Positions 50,401 through 63,800 of a stretch of DNA of 64,000 nt are shown here, piece by piece. Both the position numbers and the translations under genes were made by a program. Below the pieces are notes generated by a model, which ran no database searches, had not been told where the DNA came from, and saw nothing but the letters and a program-made list of their open reading frames with translations. The stretch is from Prostheceraeus crozeri (Eukaryota; Platyhelminthes; Polycladida; Euryleptidae). Numbering within the stretch: position 1 is the first letter of the stretch; every line of letters begins with the position of its first letter. The stretch spans positions 62,001-126,000 of the forward strand of contig CAJQUW010006352.1 in NCBI GenBank assembly GCA_907163375.1, written 5' to 3'.

Positions 50401-51826
50401 AACACTTTAATTCGTTGATTCAAAGAATTTATCCACCTGACTTGTTGGCGGAGAGAAATGGTGATAACAATAAAGAGGTAGTTTACCTTGATGTGAAAAT
50501 ACAAATCTCACAGAACAGCTTGAGAACTTCAGTATATCACAAGGTAGATGACTTCTCTTTCTCTGTAGTGCAACTGACTTTTCCGGAGAGCATGATCCCA
50601 TTACAGATGGCCCTTCATGTTTTCGCGTCGCAGGTAGTCAGATATTGTAGAATATGCTCGAAGTTACAAGACGCTGTACACAAAACTAACAAGACACTAA
50701 ATATCATGAAATCTAGAGGTTATTCTCAGCATGACTTGATGAGTTACACAGAAAAGGCTCTCACAAGGCATAATGAATCGCTTCACAAATATGGTCTTTT
50801 CTCGGCTCGACAATTCACTTCACTCTGTGAATTTCAATGAGGCACGCGACCAACAAACGACTCACATTTTCCTTAATGCCTTGCTGCATAGGTGAATAAA
50901 CGACTAACAATGACTTGTAGCCATCATACGGGGGGTGGGCGGTGAAGAGTGAATACAGAGCGCTTAGCGTGGCTTACGGGAGATGAGAGAGCTCCCATTG
51001 TTAAGTCTTGATGTATGAGGCGAAGTTTGTGTAAAGGCGGATTACATATTTTTCACACAGCGATTACATCTTTATGGGATTCGAGGATGAACAGGATCTG
51101 TTTGCTTGAGGGAATCGAAAAGGCAAAGATTGATGTACAGGATTTGTTTACATGTGAGGATCGCAAAAAGCATACTGTATTTATTGATGGGATGAATTTA
51201 ATGACAGGATCTGTTTACATGTGGGAAACGCAACAATTGAATTATGTCTGATTTATCTTTGTGACATATCTTTCAAGACATATCATTACCTATTCAGTAT
51301 TTTGTCAGCCACTATGTGTGGGACCCCGCTCGTCTGGGTTTGAGTGTTCAGGTTAGGGGTCGAAACACAACTAGACGAGTACCTGCTGATGACTGACGGA
51401 CTGCAGTATTATGTTTTATATCCCTTAATCGGTAACTGAAGTAGTGGTCGATGTATTGTAATTCAAATGAAGAAATGTGGAATTACATAAAGTACTATAG
51501 ACGGATGAAGAAACTGGCGATAACAAATTCAAGTAAAGAAATAGTATTTTCCATGTGTAGTCTTAGGTATAGTGTGTATAGTTTCATTGCTTTCGGTGTA
51601 GTAGAGTGTCATTGTAGTTCTATTGTTTACCTCCATTATCCACTTTCCACTTATCCACTCTTACCATTATCCACTTCGAGTAGTGTCAGATATAGTTCAC
51701 TTGTAATCAGTGTAGTAGCATCGTTGTATTTCCATATTTTACCTCCACTTTTCCAATTTTTATTCATCGGTTTCCTGTTGTTTTATAATATCCATTTCTA
51801 ATTTCCTTAACCTATGGTGACCATTG
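47461..51826 (+). mobile_element. Penelope-like element, unit 1 (4366 bp)
   Basis: Starts TCTTATTCTATTTCCACTATC. The same start recurs at 51827 and 56194, so the unit is repeated head to tail, the pseudo-LTR layout typical of Penelope-like elements. It is nearly identical to unit 2. Its main frame is interrupted. Confidence 0.9.
48052..50840 (+). pseudogene. Penelope-like GIY-YIG/RT protein, unit 1, frameshifted
   Basis: Same protein as in unit 2, but the frame is split at three places (near 49070, 49180 and 50127) by single-base length differences in homopolymers. Segments at 48052-49080, 49196-50131 and 50244-50840 are otherwise almost identical to unit 2, with an S/F difference in the FSFSVVQ stretch. 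It is a recently dead copy. Confidence 0.88.
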
Positions 51827-54800
51827 TCTTATTCTATTTCCACTATCAGCATCTGTAGTCGGTACAGTATATTAGACGTCTGTTTTGAACGTGTATACGG
51901 TAGTGTTTGGAATCTATGGTATTAGTATATTAACAGCAAGAATGAGTAGTATTACAAGTCTTAAGATTTCCATTTTTACCAGATATTGGGCCAAAGCTGA
52001 TCAATTTTAATTCGTTGCCACGAGAAAGCTACATTGAGTTCTTTTAAGAACTGATTAATCCAATGGTTACAGTAGCATTGCTTTTGTACACTTGCGGATT
52101 GGAGAACGCCATCAGTCCTCCTTAGGACTACTTTAACTAATAATTTAAATTAGTAAGCATTATATTCTATTATAAATGGCTACTGGGATGACTTTCATCA
52201 TTGTATGAGAATTACTTGGATAGTATGTCTTCAGATGCAGGTGGTTTCACGACCCCGCTACTGGACCTCTGCTAGCTGGCGAAATGCCTAATTTGTCCCA
52301 CATCTTAATAATTATCATACATAGTCACTTAGGCGCAAATGCCAATAGATGGCAGGAATTTGAAAGTCCAACCTCGGCAAATTCCTCGCTCTTTTCGAGG
52401 CTCTGGCAAATTTTCTCATGGTTTATATGGTACGAAAAGTGTTCAGCGTTAATGCGAAGGAGTGGATAGCGCCCTCTACTTTGAAAAACATTAGATTTTG
52501 TGGTAGCAATAGATGTCTTTGCTGTAAATCTTTGAATACCGAAAATTGCTACGAAAGTTTCAGTACAGGCAACCGGTTTATCTTTGATCAGCCAGGTGTT
52601 TTTACTTGTAAAAGTAGAAATGTTATTTATCTTATATCATGTAGCAGATGTGGAATGCAATATGTAGGACAGACAAAGCAACCGCTACATTGTAGATTAA
52701 ATGGTCATCGTCATTCAGTATTAAAAGGTCACTTAAACACATATCTTAGCAATCACTTTAAGCAAGATCATCATTCTTGGACTGATGTTGAATTGCAAAT
52801 AATTGATCATGTTGATGACAATATATACATATCACCGGAAGAGATAAACAGAGAGCTCAACCGCAAGGAAGACATGCATATCAAGATGCTCAATACCTTA
52901 TACCCCTTGGGTTTGAATGATAGAGTTTTGGGAGGTGGATGTGTATCTCAGCAGTCCATATCCAATGATCAATTTTTTAGTTATCCGATTAGCAGACGAA
53001 AAAGGAGTCATGGAATAAGAAAATCGGGTAGAAAAAGCTCAGGTATTATGGAACTTGACAATACCTATCAAGAATTACAAGATTCTTTTGAGACGCGTAG
53101 GATGTCAAGGTTTTATCATCTTCTAAAATCTCTCCCTAAAACTATGCTAAGAGCCATTCTAGGCAAGACAAGGGATGAGGCAAACATGATGACATTTGTA
53201 CTAACAGCATACATTCAAAATAAACTTAACCTAGACTCGGAGAACAAAAATGTGAAAGAACGAGCAACCATAATCATCCCGTTCGAATCTCAGACAATAG
53301 ACTCACTCAATCTCATGTCTATATTCTGCGATCACAGTGTGTGCAAGCTAATTCCAAGCACAATTCAAGAACGTTATCCACCGAAAATATTCTATAAATT
53401 AGATAAACCCACTGCATTGATGTTTTGCAATTATGGGCGTTTTTTGAATAACCTAAAGTTTCAGGATGTGATGCACATCATGAACAATCCATGCTCATGT
53501 AGCAAGAGGCAATCTTTTGTTTACCCACATTATGGTCACGTAATAACGGGTGATCTGGATATTGTGGATGATGAAGACTTACGTCAACTCTTCAGTTTTG
53601 GTACCAAACACAGAATCCCCAAAAGCCTTAGTTGGAGTGCCATAACAACTCAAATTAGTAATTCATTAGATGAGCATATTACAAAAATAAGTAAGAAAGA
53701 GAAGCTTGAGGCTACTTTATTCTCAGCGTGGAAATCAAGAATCATGGCACTGATTAAAGATCGAATATATCTTGCTAAGAAATCCTCGAATAGATTTCGC
53801 GCACACACTAATCGACACAAGATTAATGTCAAAATGGGTAAAAATCTGAAAGAATTGCAGAATGACGTCATAATTACGCCAGTTGATAAAGCATCTAATA
53901 ATTATGCCTTCATTTGCAAAAAGTTTTATCTCCAAATTCTCTTATCCGAGTTGGGAATTGATATTTCCACGTCGAACATATCGGGTAATGATACCTATGG
54001 TCCAGAGCAAATTTTAGCGCAGAATGTAATTGAACAACACACAACAATTATGAAAAGCGAGTTTAAACTATCTGTCTGTGAAAAAGACAGAAAATTACCA
54101 AAATTATATTGGATTCCAAAATTTCACAAAACTCCATGCAAATTTAGATTCATAGCAGGAGCACGACAATGCACATCGAAAAAGCTTTCCATCAAAGTAA
54201 ATTCAGCCTTAAGTATTTTGCGTGACAATTTTCAGAGATATTGTATGGCAATTAAGAGAAACAGCGGTTTCGATTGCTTCTGGAGTATAAAGTCCACACA
54301 AGAATTTCTACACAGATTAAATTCGACACAAGTTCATTCATTGCAAGTTTTCGATTTTTCAACCTTATATACGAATCTTGATCAAAAATTGATTGAAGAT
54401 CACATATTCGCTATTATGGATTTGGTGTTTAATTCCTCAAATAGAAAATTTATTTGCATTGGATATGATAAGTCCTTTTGCTCAATGAAAAAATATAGTG
54501 GTTATCACTGTTTTGATAAACAGAAGTTAAAAGAAGCCATACATTTCCTATTATCACAGACCTACGTCACATTCGGTAATTTAGTTTTCAGGCAGATTAA
54601 AGGCATTCCAATGGGAGGAAATTCTAGTCCACTCCTAGCTGACCTATTCCTCTTACACTGCGAATATGTTTTTATGCAAAATTTGATAAAAACTAAGAAA
54701 TATCATTTAGCACGCTTGTTATCACCTACATCAAGATACATAGACGATATATGTGTTGTCAATTATAAACACTTTAATTCGTTGATTCAAAGAATTTATC

Positions 54801-56193
54801 CACCTGACTTGTTGGCGGAGAGAAATGGTGATAACAATAAAGAGGTAGTTTACCTTGATGTGAAAATACAAATCTCACAGAACAGCTTGAGAACTTCAGT
54901 ATATCACAAGGTAGATGACTTCTCTTTCTTTGTAGTGCAACTGACTTTTCCGGAGAGCATGATCCCATTACAGATGGCCCTTCATGTTTTCGCGTCGCAG
55001 GTAGTCAGATATTGTAGAATATGCTCGAAGTTACAAGACGCTGTACACAAAACTAACAAGACACTAAATATCATGAAATCTAGAGGTTATTCTCAGCATG
55101 ACTTGATGAGTTACACAGAAAAGGCTCTCACAAGGCATAATGAATCGCTTCACAAATATGGTCTTTTCTCGGCTCGACAATTCACTTCACTCTGTGAATT
55201 TCAATGAGGCACGCGACCAACAAACGACTCACATTTTCCTTAATGCCTTGCTGCATAGGTGAATAAACGACTAACAATGACTTGTAGCCATCATACGGGG
55301 GGTGGGCGGTGAAGAGTGAATACAGAGCGCTTAGCGTGGCTTACGGGAGATGAGAGAGCTCCCATTGTTAAGTCTTGATGTATGAGGCGAAGTTTGTGTA
55401 AAGGCGGATTACATATTTTTCACACAGCGATTACATCTTTATGGGATTCGAGGATGAACAGGATCTGTTTGCTTGAGGGAATCGAAAAGGCAAAGATTGA
55501 TGTACAGGATTTGTTTACATGTGAGGATCGCAAAAAGCATACTGTATTTATTGATGGGATGAATTTAATGACAGGATCTGTTTACATGTGGGAAACGCAA
55601 CAATTGAATTATGTCTGATTTATCTTTGTGACATATCTTTCAAGACATATCATTACCTATTCAGTATTTTGTCAGCCACTATGTGTGGGACCCCGCTCGT
55701 CTGGGTTTGAGTGTTCAGGTTAGGGGTCGAAACACAACTAGACGAGTACCTGCTGATGACTGACGGACTGCAGTATTATGTTTTATATCCCTTAATCGGT
55801 AACTGAAGTAGTGGTCGATGTATTGTAATTCAAATGAAGAAATGTGGAATTACATAAAGTACTATAGACGGATGAAGAAACTGGCGATAACAAATTCAAG
55901 TAAAGAAATAGTATTTTCCATGTGTAGTCTTAGGTATAGTGTGTATAGTTTCATTGCTTTCGGTGTAGTAGAGTGTCATTGTAGTTCTATTGTTTACCTC
56001 CATTATCCACTTTCCACTTATCCACTCTTACCATTATCCACTTCGAGTAGTGTCAGATATAGTTCACTTGTAATCAGTGTAGTAGCATCGTTGTATTTCC
56101 ATATTTTACCTCCACTTTTCCAATTTTTATTCATCGGTTTCCTGTTGTTTTATAATATCCATTTCTAATTTCCTTAACCTATGGTGACCATTG
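51827..56193 (+). mobile_element. Penelope-like element, unit 2 (4367 bp), open frame
   Basis: A complete unit between two pseudo-LTR starts, with an uninterrupted protein frame. The 3' untranslated part (55208-56193) includes a threefold diverged CAGGATYTGTTTRC repeat (55450-55590) and pyrimidine-rich runs (CCACTTATCCACTCTTACCA). Confidence 0.9.
52418..55207 (+). CDS. Penelope-like protein with N-terminal GIY-YIG nuclease and reverse transcriptase
   Basis: 929 residues. The N-terminus has a Cys cluster (CGSNRCLCCKS) followed by a GIY-YIG domain (NVIYLISCSRCGMQYVGQT, then LHCRLNGHRHS) at about residues 69-105. The reverse transcriptase has motif A FDFSTLYTN (~640), motif B GIPMGGNSSPLLADL (~727) and motif C RYIDDICVV (~768). 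The nuclease precedes the RT, the reverse of classic Penelope. That permuted order plus the Cys cluster matches the Naiad/Chlamys clade described in invertebrates and protists. The first Met after the last in-frame stop was taken as start; an upstream 61-codon frame (52284-52469) overlaps in another frame. Confidence 0.93.
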   Translation: MVYMVRKVFSVNAKEWIAPSTLKNIRFCGSNRCLCCKSLNTENCYESFSTGNRFIFDQPGVFTCKSRNVIYLISCSRCGMQYVGQTKQPLHCRLNGHRHSVLKGHLNTYLSNHFKQDHHSWTDVELQIIDHVDDNIYISPEEINRELNRKEDMHIKMLNTLYPLGLNDRVLGGGCVSQQSISNDQFFSYPISRRKRSHGIRKSGRKSSGIMELDNTYQELQDSFETRRMSRFYHLLKSLPKTMLRAILGKTRDEANMMTFVLTAYIQNKLNLDSENKNVKERATIIIPFESQTIDSLNLMSIFCDHSVCKLIPSTIQERYPPKIFYKLDKPTALMFCNYGRFLNNLKFQDVMHIMNNPCSCSKRQSFVYPHYGHVITGDLDIVDDEDLRQLFSFGTKHRIPKSLSWSAITTQISNSLDEHITKISKKEKLEATLFSAWKSRIMALIKDRIYLAKKSSNRFRAHTNRHKINVKMGKNLKELQNDVIITPVDKASNNYAFICKKFYLQILLSELGIDISTSNISGNDTYGPEQILAQNVIEQHTTIMKSEFKLSVCEKDRKLPKLYWIPKFHKTPCKFRFIAGARQCTSKKLSIKVNSALSILRDNFQRYCMAIKRNSGFDCFWSIKSTQEFLHRLNSTQVHSLQVFDFSTLYTNLDQKLIEDHIFAIMDLVFNSSNRKFICIGYDKSFCSMKKYSGYHCFDKQKLKEAIHFLLSQTYVTFGNLVFRQIKGIPMGGNSSPLLADLFLLHCEYVFMQNLIKTKKYHLARLLSPTSRYIDDICVVNYKHFNSLIQRIYPPDLLAERNGDNNKEVVYLDVKIQISQNSLRTSVYHKVDDFSFFVVQLTFPESMIPLQMALHVFASQVVRYCRICSKLQDAVHKTNKTLNIMKSRGYSQHDLMSYTEKALTRHNESLHKYGLFSARQFTSLCEFQ

Positions 56194-56580
56194 TCTTATT
56201 CTATTTCCACTATCAGCATCTGTAGTCGGTACAGTATATTAGACGTCTGTTTTGAACGTGTATACGGTAGTGTTTGGAATCTATGGTATTAGTATATTAA
56301 CAGCAAGAATGAGTAGTATTACAAGTCTTAAGATTTCCATTTTTACCAGATATTGGGCCAAAGCTGATCAATTTTAATTCGTTGCCACGAGAAAGCTACA
56401 TTGAGTTCTTTTAAGAACTGATTAATCCAATGGTTACAGTAGCATTGCTTTTGTACACTTGCGGATTGGAGAACGCCATCAGTCCTCCTTAGGACTACTT
56501 TAACTAATAATTTAAATTAGTAAGCATTATATTCTATTATAAATGGCTACTGGGATGACTTTCATCATTGTATGAGAATT
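56194..56580 (+). mobile_element. Partial third Penelope-like unit (pseudo-LTR)
   Basis: 387 bp identical by eye to the start of units 1 and 2, ending at GTATGAGAATT, after which the sequence is unrelated. It gives the array its terminal repeat. Confidence 0.9.
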
Positions 56581-58114
56581 GCATCTGTTTCGCGTTGTCG
56601 CGTTTATTATGGACCGGTCAGCGACCGTGGATTTCCCTGGCTTCATCTGGCGATGAGCGTGCGCAGTCTATTCATTATCCTAGTCAGTGGATTTGGTCAA
56701 TGCATATGAATATGTTCCACACTGGTTCTCTGATTGGCGAGGCCATCGCGAGGCCAATCCGCGAAACATAAATGTAGACTATTGAGAACACGGTTATTAA
56801 CAAAGAAACATAAGCGCAGAAGGATGCAACTGTTGAGGGAAGCTTCAAGCAGTTTGTAGTTAAAGCGATGGAAAATGAAGCCTTAATTGCCCTTAAGTTG
56901 CGTAGAAAATTAATTTCATGAAACAGCATAAGAAAGCAGATTGGTCTTGAGCTTATTATCAGATGTGCATTGATTTCAATTTTTGATCAGTGTTGTTTTC
57001 ACTTTCATAAAAACAACCCCATAGGCTACTCGCACTTAAACTGCAGGTGATATGTTGAGCAATTTTGAAAATTTATGTCAGTACCGTTTAGTTCAAGGTT
57101 CAAGTCCAACCTTTTTAAAATACCTTATCCTGCATGAATGCACCGGTTAAGTAATGCTATCCATCAAAAGTTAATCCCTTCGAGATCATAATCTCAATGG
57201 ACAAGTCCTTTTGAATTTCATGTATTCGTCACTTTGGCCATCAATAGGATACCCTGACGGCTGATGTCAAATCCGTTCTTTGATCATTTCTGATTGATGT
57301 CTATTCATCGTAACGAGATTTGCTCCACTGATTATCTTGTCGGAAATGAGGAAATGTCAATATTTGTAACTTCATCTTCACGATTTCAAAGATTTAAAAT
57401 TCCTTGTGGAACGTGAAATGTTGTATAGACTAGTCATGATTCAAATCTCTCTAATGATGTTCGTTGAGAACATAATTATAACGTTTGGGATTAAGACATG
57501 AATATTATGAATCATGTCTGCTTCCTTAGTGTCATCAATAATAGACATGATTTTTTAGAATATCATTAATAATGGAAGGATTAAAATATGCTGGCGATGA
57601 CATCTAAACAATCAAATGTTGTTATAATCTTTTGAATATTCTTAGGCGTCAGATTCAGTTACAAAATTAGACAACAATCATAGTTTTCTAGAATTATAAA
57701 ATTGTGAATGAAATTTGCGAAGTCACAATATTCTCCTCATACTTCTTATACAACACATGGATCTTTGGAACTCCTAAATGAATGAATAAACACCATAACG
57801 CTTAAAAGGAGATGACGAAGATGCCATTCCGGTTCAATGCTTCTTGGTAGAGGTTTGGGATGAAGTTATCTATGCTTGGAAGACGCTTCAGGGAGCAAAT
57901 TCCAGTCCATAGAGCCGTATCAATACAGTTTCTTACCCATAGAGCGACGAGGCGCAAATGACTGATAGAAATGAAATATGATGTTGAAGTTTGATAATAA
58001 GCTACCAATGTTTGAACGCTATATTTGTAAAGAGAAAATATGCCGAAAGAGTGAGGAGACTTACTCAGCTCTTGTATAAAGCCCGATTTCATTTCACACG
58101 TATTTAAGACTTGT
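56581..58114. other. No recognised feature
   Basis: Short frames only, on both strands. No domain, RNA gene or clear repeat was seen. Confidence 0.55.
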
Positions 58115-58290
58115 GATCGGCGCTGTGGCTTTATGGTAGTATGTTCGCTTTGCGTCTGGATGAGCTGGGTTCAGACTTTAGTCGAGTGAAACCTACGGCA
58201 TTTAAAAAAGGCACACTCTACATTCTTTGAAATGGAATAAATAAGCTTTTGCACTGCGACGATATCCCCAGTTGCGCAAAGATTTGTGAC
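58115..58290 (+). repeat. tRNA-derived SINE-like sequence
   Basis: GGCGCTGTGGCTTTATGGTAG resembles a polymerase III A box in a tRNA-like head, and GAGCTGGGTTCAGACTTT, about 45 bp on, resembles a B box (GGTTCRANNCC). The spacing is right for a tRNA, but the cloverleaf is decayed. No poly(A) or simple tail was identified, so the right edge is approximate. Confidence 0.5.
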
Positions 58291-60740
58291 CAAAAGAAAA
58301 GGGAGACCAGCGCGATTATAATGGTGTTACTTCCAACCCCGTATGATGTCTATAGAATGCCCAAAAAACTGAGCTTGAAAGAACTTATATGAAAAGGCTT
58401 AATTTTGAAAATAGGTCGGTGTTAAATGGGTCAATAAACTTTAGGTTGCTCCTATAAAAGGCCCAGTTTTGCACTAAAATTCACAAAGAAACGCATTATG
58501 TATATGTTCATTATGTGTCATTCATTTTGGTAAATAATGACAGGTAAGCTAACACAATCAAGTTGTGAGGGAGAAAAAAAGTAATTGCAGCAAATAAAAT
58601 GTATTGAAACAAATATAAAATGATAAATAATATGTGCAGCACATAATGAAATATATGTAGCAATACATACCGGTAATAAATACATGTAGTAGTGCAATAC
58701 ATGCTATACAAATAATAAATAATGAAATTATAATAGATCTTATAATGTAATAATACATCCTTAACTTATTAGCAGCTTCAATTTCTGTCAGCTAAACGCC
58801 TTTTAACAATGAGGGGAAAAGTGGGCCACAAATTCAGCCGCAGAAGCATGAATTTTGTGATTGAGTGTCCAAAGATAGAAGAGCAAAAGTATTAGTTTTT
58901 AGCATATTTTAATACAATTGGATTTGCGAAACCTTTGACATCAAAACTGACCAGTAACATAATCAATCAGTTACCTGCAGGGAAAAATGGCAAAAAAACT
59001 TTTTAATCGGCATGATTCTCTTTCGTTTGAAGTCTAAGAAAATGCTGTTGGTTTTAGTCAACGTTGGTTTACAGGTAGTTGTGGGAAACTTATTATGTTC
59101 GCAAGATAGGCTATTCAATATTAGAAAAACTAAGAAAAATTATGCTCATAAACAATAGATTGATCTGACCGGTTGGGTGATTGCAGCAAAGCCGGCCGTT
59201 GGTTACAGCATCTCCGGCAACCCGTCAGCGAGGCTTGAATGTATGGGGAAAGACTATTACTACATTGCAGATATATCGACGTATCAATAGGACAATAAAA
59301 TGGTTCTACGAGAAAATGGCTCTATTCACCGATACTTTCGGGAATGTAAGAACCGAACCTGAGCCGGTTCCCTTCGTACTCCGAATCCAAGAACCGTAAA
59401 TGCCAAGTGCAAATATCTCTTGCTTGATGAACATTTATACAGAATAGGTAATAAATTAGTCGACGTGTATCTGTTCTGAATATTAAAATATTTCCTATGA
59501 TGGATGCTTCGCATCATCAATTTGGAAAGAAGACCATTAGAGCAATATTCAAAAATATTTCTTTTGAACGCAATTTGATAGAATTCTGACAAAGAGCTGT
59601 CAAAGAGCTTATTCATCATCTTCTATTCATTTGAGATTTCCTTTTGTTGTTTATTCGCATTAATATAGAAATATTCTCAACATATCTGAAGATCAAATGC
59701 CTCATTGACGGATAAAGAAAATTTATCACTTAATTGAAATTCAATGTCTACGGTCCCTTGAGAATTGAATTTTTTCACTCCAATACTTCAAGTTCAATTA
59801 GGACTCGACCATAAACTTGAATTCACCTGTCTCTGGCTGGATATTGCCTAAGACAATCAGTGAGTATGCAAGTGCATTGTCTCTGTAATTGAATGTGCCA
59901 TCCGGTAAGAAGATACTTCATAATAGAAATTTTTGATGAGAATTTGGTCTTTTCATTAGCAGACAAAAATAAGCGGCGCCAATTGCTATATTATCGGAAG
60001 AAAGCAAAACTGGAAAACAGAAACTATTTTGTAATAGTCAAAACGATGCAAGGACCTCCGTTTTCTCGTTTAATCAATAGGTTGATGCTTAGTTATTGCC
60101 TCTTCTTGTTTGTTAATCTTAGCTTAGTAATCGTCGATTTTTCATTATTTTGTTCTGGAATTTCCATTCAACTCATCAGATTTCTTCCATTCACTTATTG
60201 AGGATGCAAATACTTTTTCGTTCAAAATAAATCGATGACAAAAATCAGAATACTGCTTTTTCTCAAAATTGCCATATTTTTCTGATTAGAATCGTACGTT
60301 ACATGTATATTTCACTCCCACTCGTCGGAGGTGGTGGTAATTTTTTTTCCGCAGATGGAGATTTTAACTTTTTATATTAGAAGGAACGCATTTTTTATTA
60401 ATGAAACTAGTGGTAATTAAAGAAGTTTTCTGATAATGATTCCACGCAATGAATGTCATTGGAGCTCCTCCGTATTAAAGTAAAATTGCACTTTTCAAAA
60501 TGCGGTCATTTTTGCCAATTGTAGGCGGCGGCGCACTTTATTTGAGTTATCAGTTTTATCATTTGCGCTATTCTTGCATTCCTTTGATACTTATTAAAAC
60601 TCTTGAAGCCCTAATAATTTGAAAACCATCAACTTTTGCTAGAAGCAATATCGTGAATTAATATACAGCTGCTATAGTATATATCGGGATAGAAGTGTTT
60701 AAAATTCACAAATGTGGAATATTTAATAACAAACCACGTA
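58291..60740. other. No recognised feature
   Basis: AT-rich, with a short ATACATRTAGTA-type run near 58620-58720. No credible gene. Confidence 0.5.
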
Positions 60741-60880
60741 ATTTTGCTAATTGACAATGGACAACTAAATTGGTGCAACAAGAACACCAGATTGGCACAA
60801 TAGGAACACCAAGTTGACATAGTGGGAACATTGAAATGGCACAACAGGAAATTGACAATCAAGTGACGCCAAAATGGCAC
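60741..60880. repeat. Diverged short tandem repeat of TTGGCACAANAGGAACACCAA
   Basis: Four to five imperfect units. A related run in inverted orientation lies at 62208-62300 (TTGTGCCAATTTGGTGT). Confidence 0.55.
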
Positions 60881-63800
60881 ATTAAATGTTTTTGGAACTA
60901 TTACTCATCCGCATCGAAATGCAACAAATTTGGTTGTATTTAGATGTGGATGAGTAAGAACTGCAGTCATAAATTAACTTAACTTGATGCGATATTTTAA
61001 TTTCATGACATTTTATCATCAACCGAGCATCTTCACAAATAATGCTGCAAATGTCATTCCTCTGAAATTTCATTAGCTTTCTTTTCGGGATTAAAACTGT
61101 AAGCTACAAGTCACATGATCTTTAATCAAACCCCGCATGCACATGATCTCAATCGAAAATTTGCAAATGCACCCAACTAAATATTTTACAAAACTGATTT
61201 GCAAGAAGATCGGATAAAACCATAAAATGCAGATTGTTTAAGAGCAACAAACGTCGCGCATGAATTAAGACAGACAAACTAATTGTCTGACTCAATGGTT
61301 ACAACCGCTTATTTTTCAAGAAGAATAAGAAAGATTCCTACAAGCCTATATTGCATGCTATATTGCCTATACTTTGCATAGGCAGATGATGATATCACAT
61401 CCAAAGACTTGTATTTGATCTTTATCACGCTTTTGCATAAAAAGTGACATCACATTAGGTCTACTCTACAAATGCCACACGATCACTGTCAGTACGACAC
61501 CATAACACCATAGATATTTATTTAATATTAAACTAGTGTGTTGTTATTTCATTTAGTAATTAACTAATGATTTAAATCACAACTTGCAAAATTGTAATTT
61601 TCATTCACAAGTGCTTCTAATGTATCTAACTTTTTGCCGCTAAATGTCCGACGCATGGGTTTACACTTAGCACAAGTTACTTGCTGACTAATCACATGAA
61701 TACAGTCGGTCAGCTGTCTATTAAGATTTCCAATATGTCTATCATAAAGGATAACCTTAATGATAACTTTTTCATGATAACTTTTTATACTGACCTCATT
61801 AGCATGGATGAACTTCTCATTGAATAACGTGATTACATAAGTTATCTGTACAACGAATATGAAAATTAAATTTTTATCACGAAATTAAGTAGTTTGCTTA
61901 TTCTTGAATATCGTTCACTTTATCTTATGTCTCAATTAAAGCTGCCCATTTAGTGTTACATATACATGTACATTGAAAACTTCATTTATATAATCTACGA
62001 ATGATTATGGTGTTCTGTGATGAACCCGAAGTATGACTCACAGGAAGAGAATTAATACTATAGGCCTATAAATGTTAAATAATGTTTTTCCAAATAAAAT
62101 CGTTGTTTGGATGATTGGTGAATGTTCAGTTGTCATGAACTGTTATATGAAATAAAGGTATTGATGAAATAAAGCTAGTGTGTATATAATCTAATATTGT
62201 ATTAAAATGAAGTTGTGCCAATTTGGTGTGCCTACTTTGTCAATTTGGTTTTCGATTGTGCTAATTAAGTACTCTTCATTGTGCCAATTTGAAGTCCCCC
62301 CTTTGAAAGTTAGGTACCGCATTTTTGACAATATTGTCAACTTCGTAAAGTTTTGTTGAACTAAAATTTGGCATATGAATAAAATATCACACATACAAAA
62401 AGAATTAAACAACTTTCAAATTCTTTAAAATTTGGCAGTTTTGGAAAAAGTGTAATGATGTTGTCGCCCAACCTGCAGTTTATATTGTTTTCATCTGTTC
62501 ATATGTCTCTAAATGCTTTCAACCAACTCGGAGTTTGGCTTCCAGTAATCGAGAGCTGTTGTTTGTCTATCTCATTTTTAGAGCCCTTGGAAAAGATAAA
62601 ATAATATTCCAAATACAGATGCAATCAGGCTATTCTATCAATGGAGTTGAAGCCAGACGAATGAACAGTTCTTTTCCTCGACAATCGTAGTTTGAATCTT
62701 TCGGTTTATATGACCAGTTCGGTAGACAATCACCGACGAATGTTTTAAACAGAGGATGTACCACTTTGACATTGAAAACCACTCTCGAAGGTAATCACGG
62801 CTTTTGTTATACTTTGAATTCCGTCTTGTTTTTTTACATGTTTCACAGTAAGCTGTGCACTAGTCCTTCACTTTTTCGATCTACTGTAACACATTCATCA
62901 TCTTCATGCCTTTCTCGGGTGACATTTTCCAACCTTCACACAAATGCATTAGACTGTTTCCGATTAATTTCACAGAATGAGAATTAACCTATTCATAAGT
63001 TCCTTCCTGTTGCACTATTTTATATAAATGGAGAACAGTCTGGAAATTTTAGCATTTTCTATAAGTGGAATGAAGTCTGAATTCGGTCGGACAGCAACCT
63101 TCACCTTGGTCCGGAGACTAAAAAAAACACGGAAACGAGCATATTCTTAAGGTTGTTTCCAGATCGCGTGCCAAGAAATCACCTCAATCCTATTTTATCC
63201 GGATACCCTTGTTTTGATGCTGCTCAAAAACTATGATGGCTGCGAATCTAATTATTTGAGAAGGAGAATTTTTGTCAATTTCTTAAAATTAGGCATCTTA
63301 ATCAATTCCAATGACAAAGTGCATGTGAATTAGTTCATTCATGTTCATTCATCTACAACTGCATAGTCATTACATGAGTAATAGCAATATCACATGCACA
63401 TCGCTCATACTAAATTTATTGAACATGGGTGCTAACAACGACTAAGAAATGAGTCCCAGAATCTGCCACTCTTCGAGATCGAAAATATTAGTGCTAGGGC
63501 ACCACTTCTTTTGCGGGAACCGGTTTTTGGCTCGGTGCACCGAAACGTTCGAATTTTGATCAAATTTACATTTTACTGCGCAGTTTTACTCAGAATTAAT
63601 TAAATCTATCTGCAAAATCTTAGTCGCAAATGATATAGAAGAATGAACTTTAAGCATACAACATGATTCGTCCAACTGTAATTCATCCAACTACAGAAGA
63701 GCATCATTCAATTCATTTTAAACTTCAAATTTCTAAGTGATGAAATTGAAACATTTTAAAATCAAGCCTAGATCATTAAATTACTGATGCATTTCCTGAT

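Noticed and set aside
51015-51251. 78-codon frame, repeated at 55382-55618
   Set aside because: It lies in the 3' untranslated part of each Penelope-like unit, overlaps a short internal repeat and has no domain; identity between copies just reflects recent duplication.
51379-51400. CTGATGA core suggesting a hammerhead ribozyme in the Penelope-like unit
   Set aside because: No GAAA at the required distance and no matching stems; a GAAAC upstream is too close to form both stems.
47461-56193. Tandem Penelope-like copies as an assembly duplication
   Set aside because: The two units differ by single-base length changes and a few substitutions, and tandem pseudo-LTR arrays are normal for the family, so a real array is more likely, though not proven.
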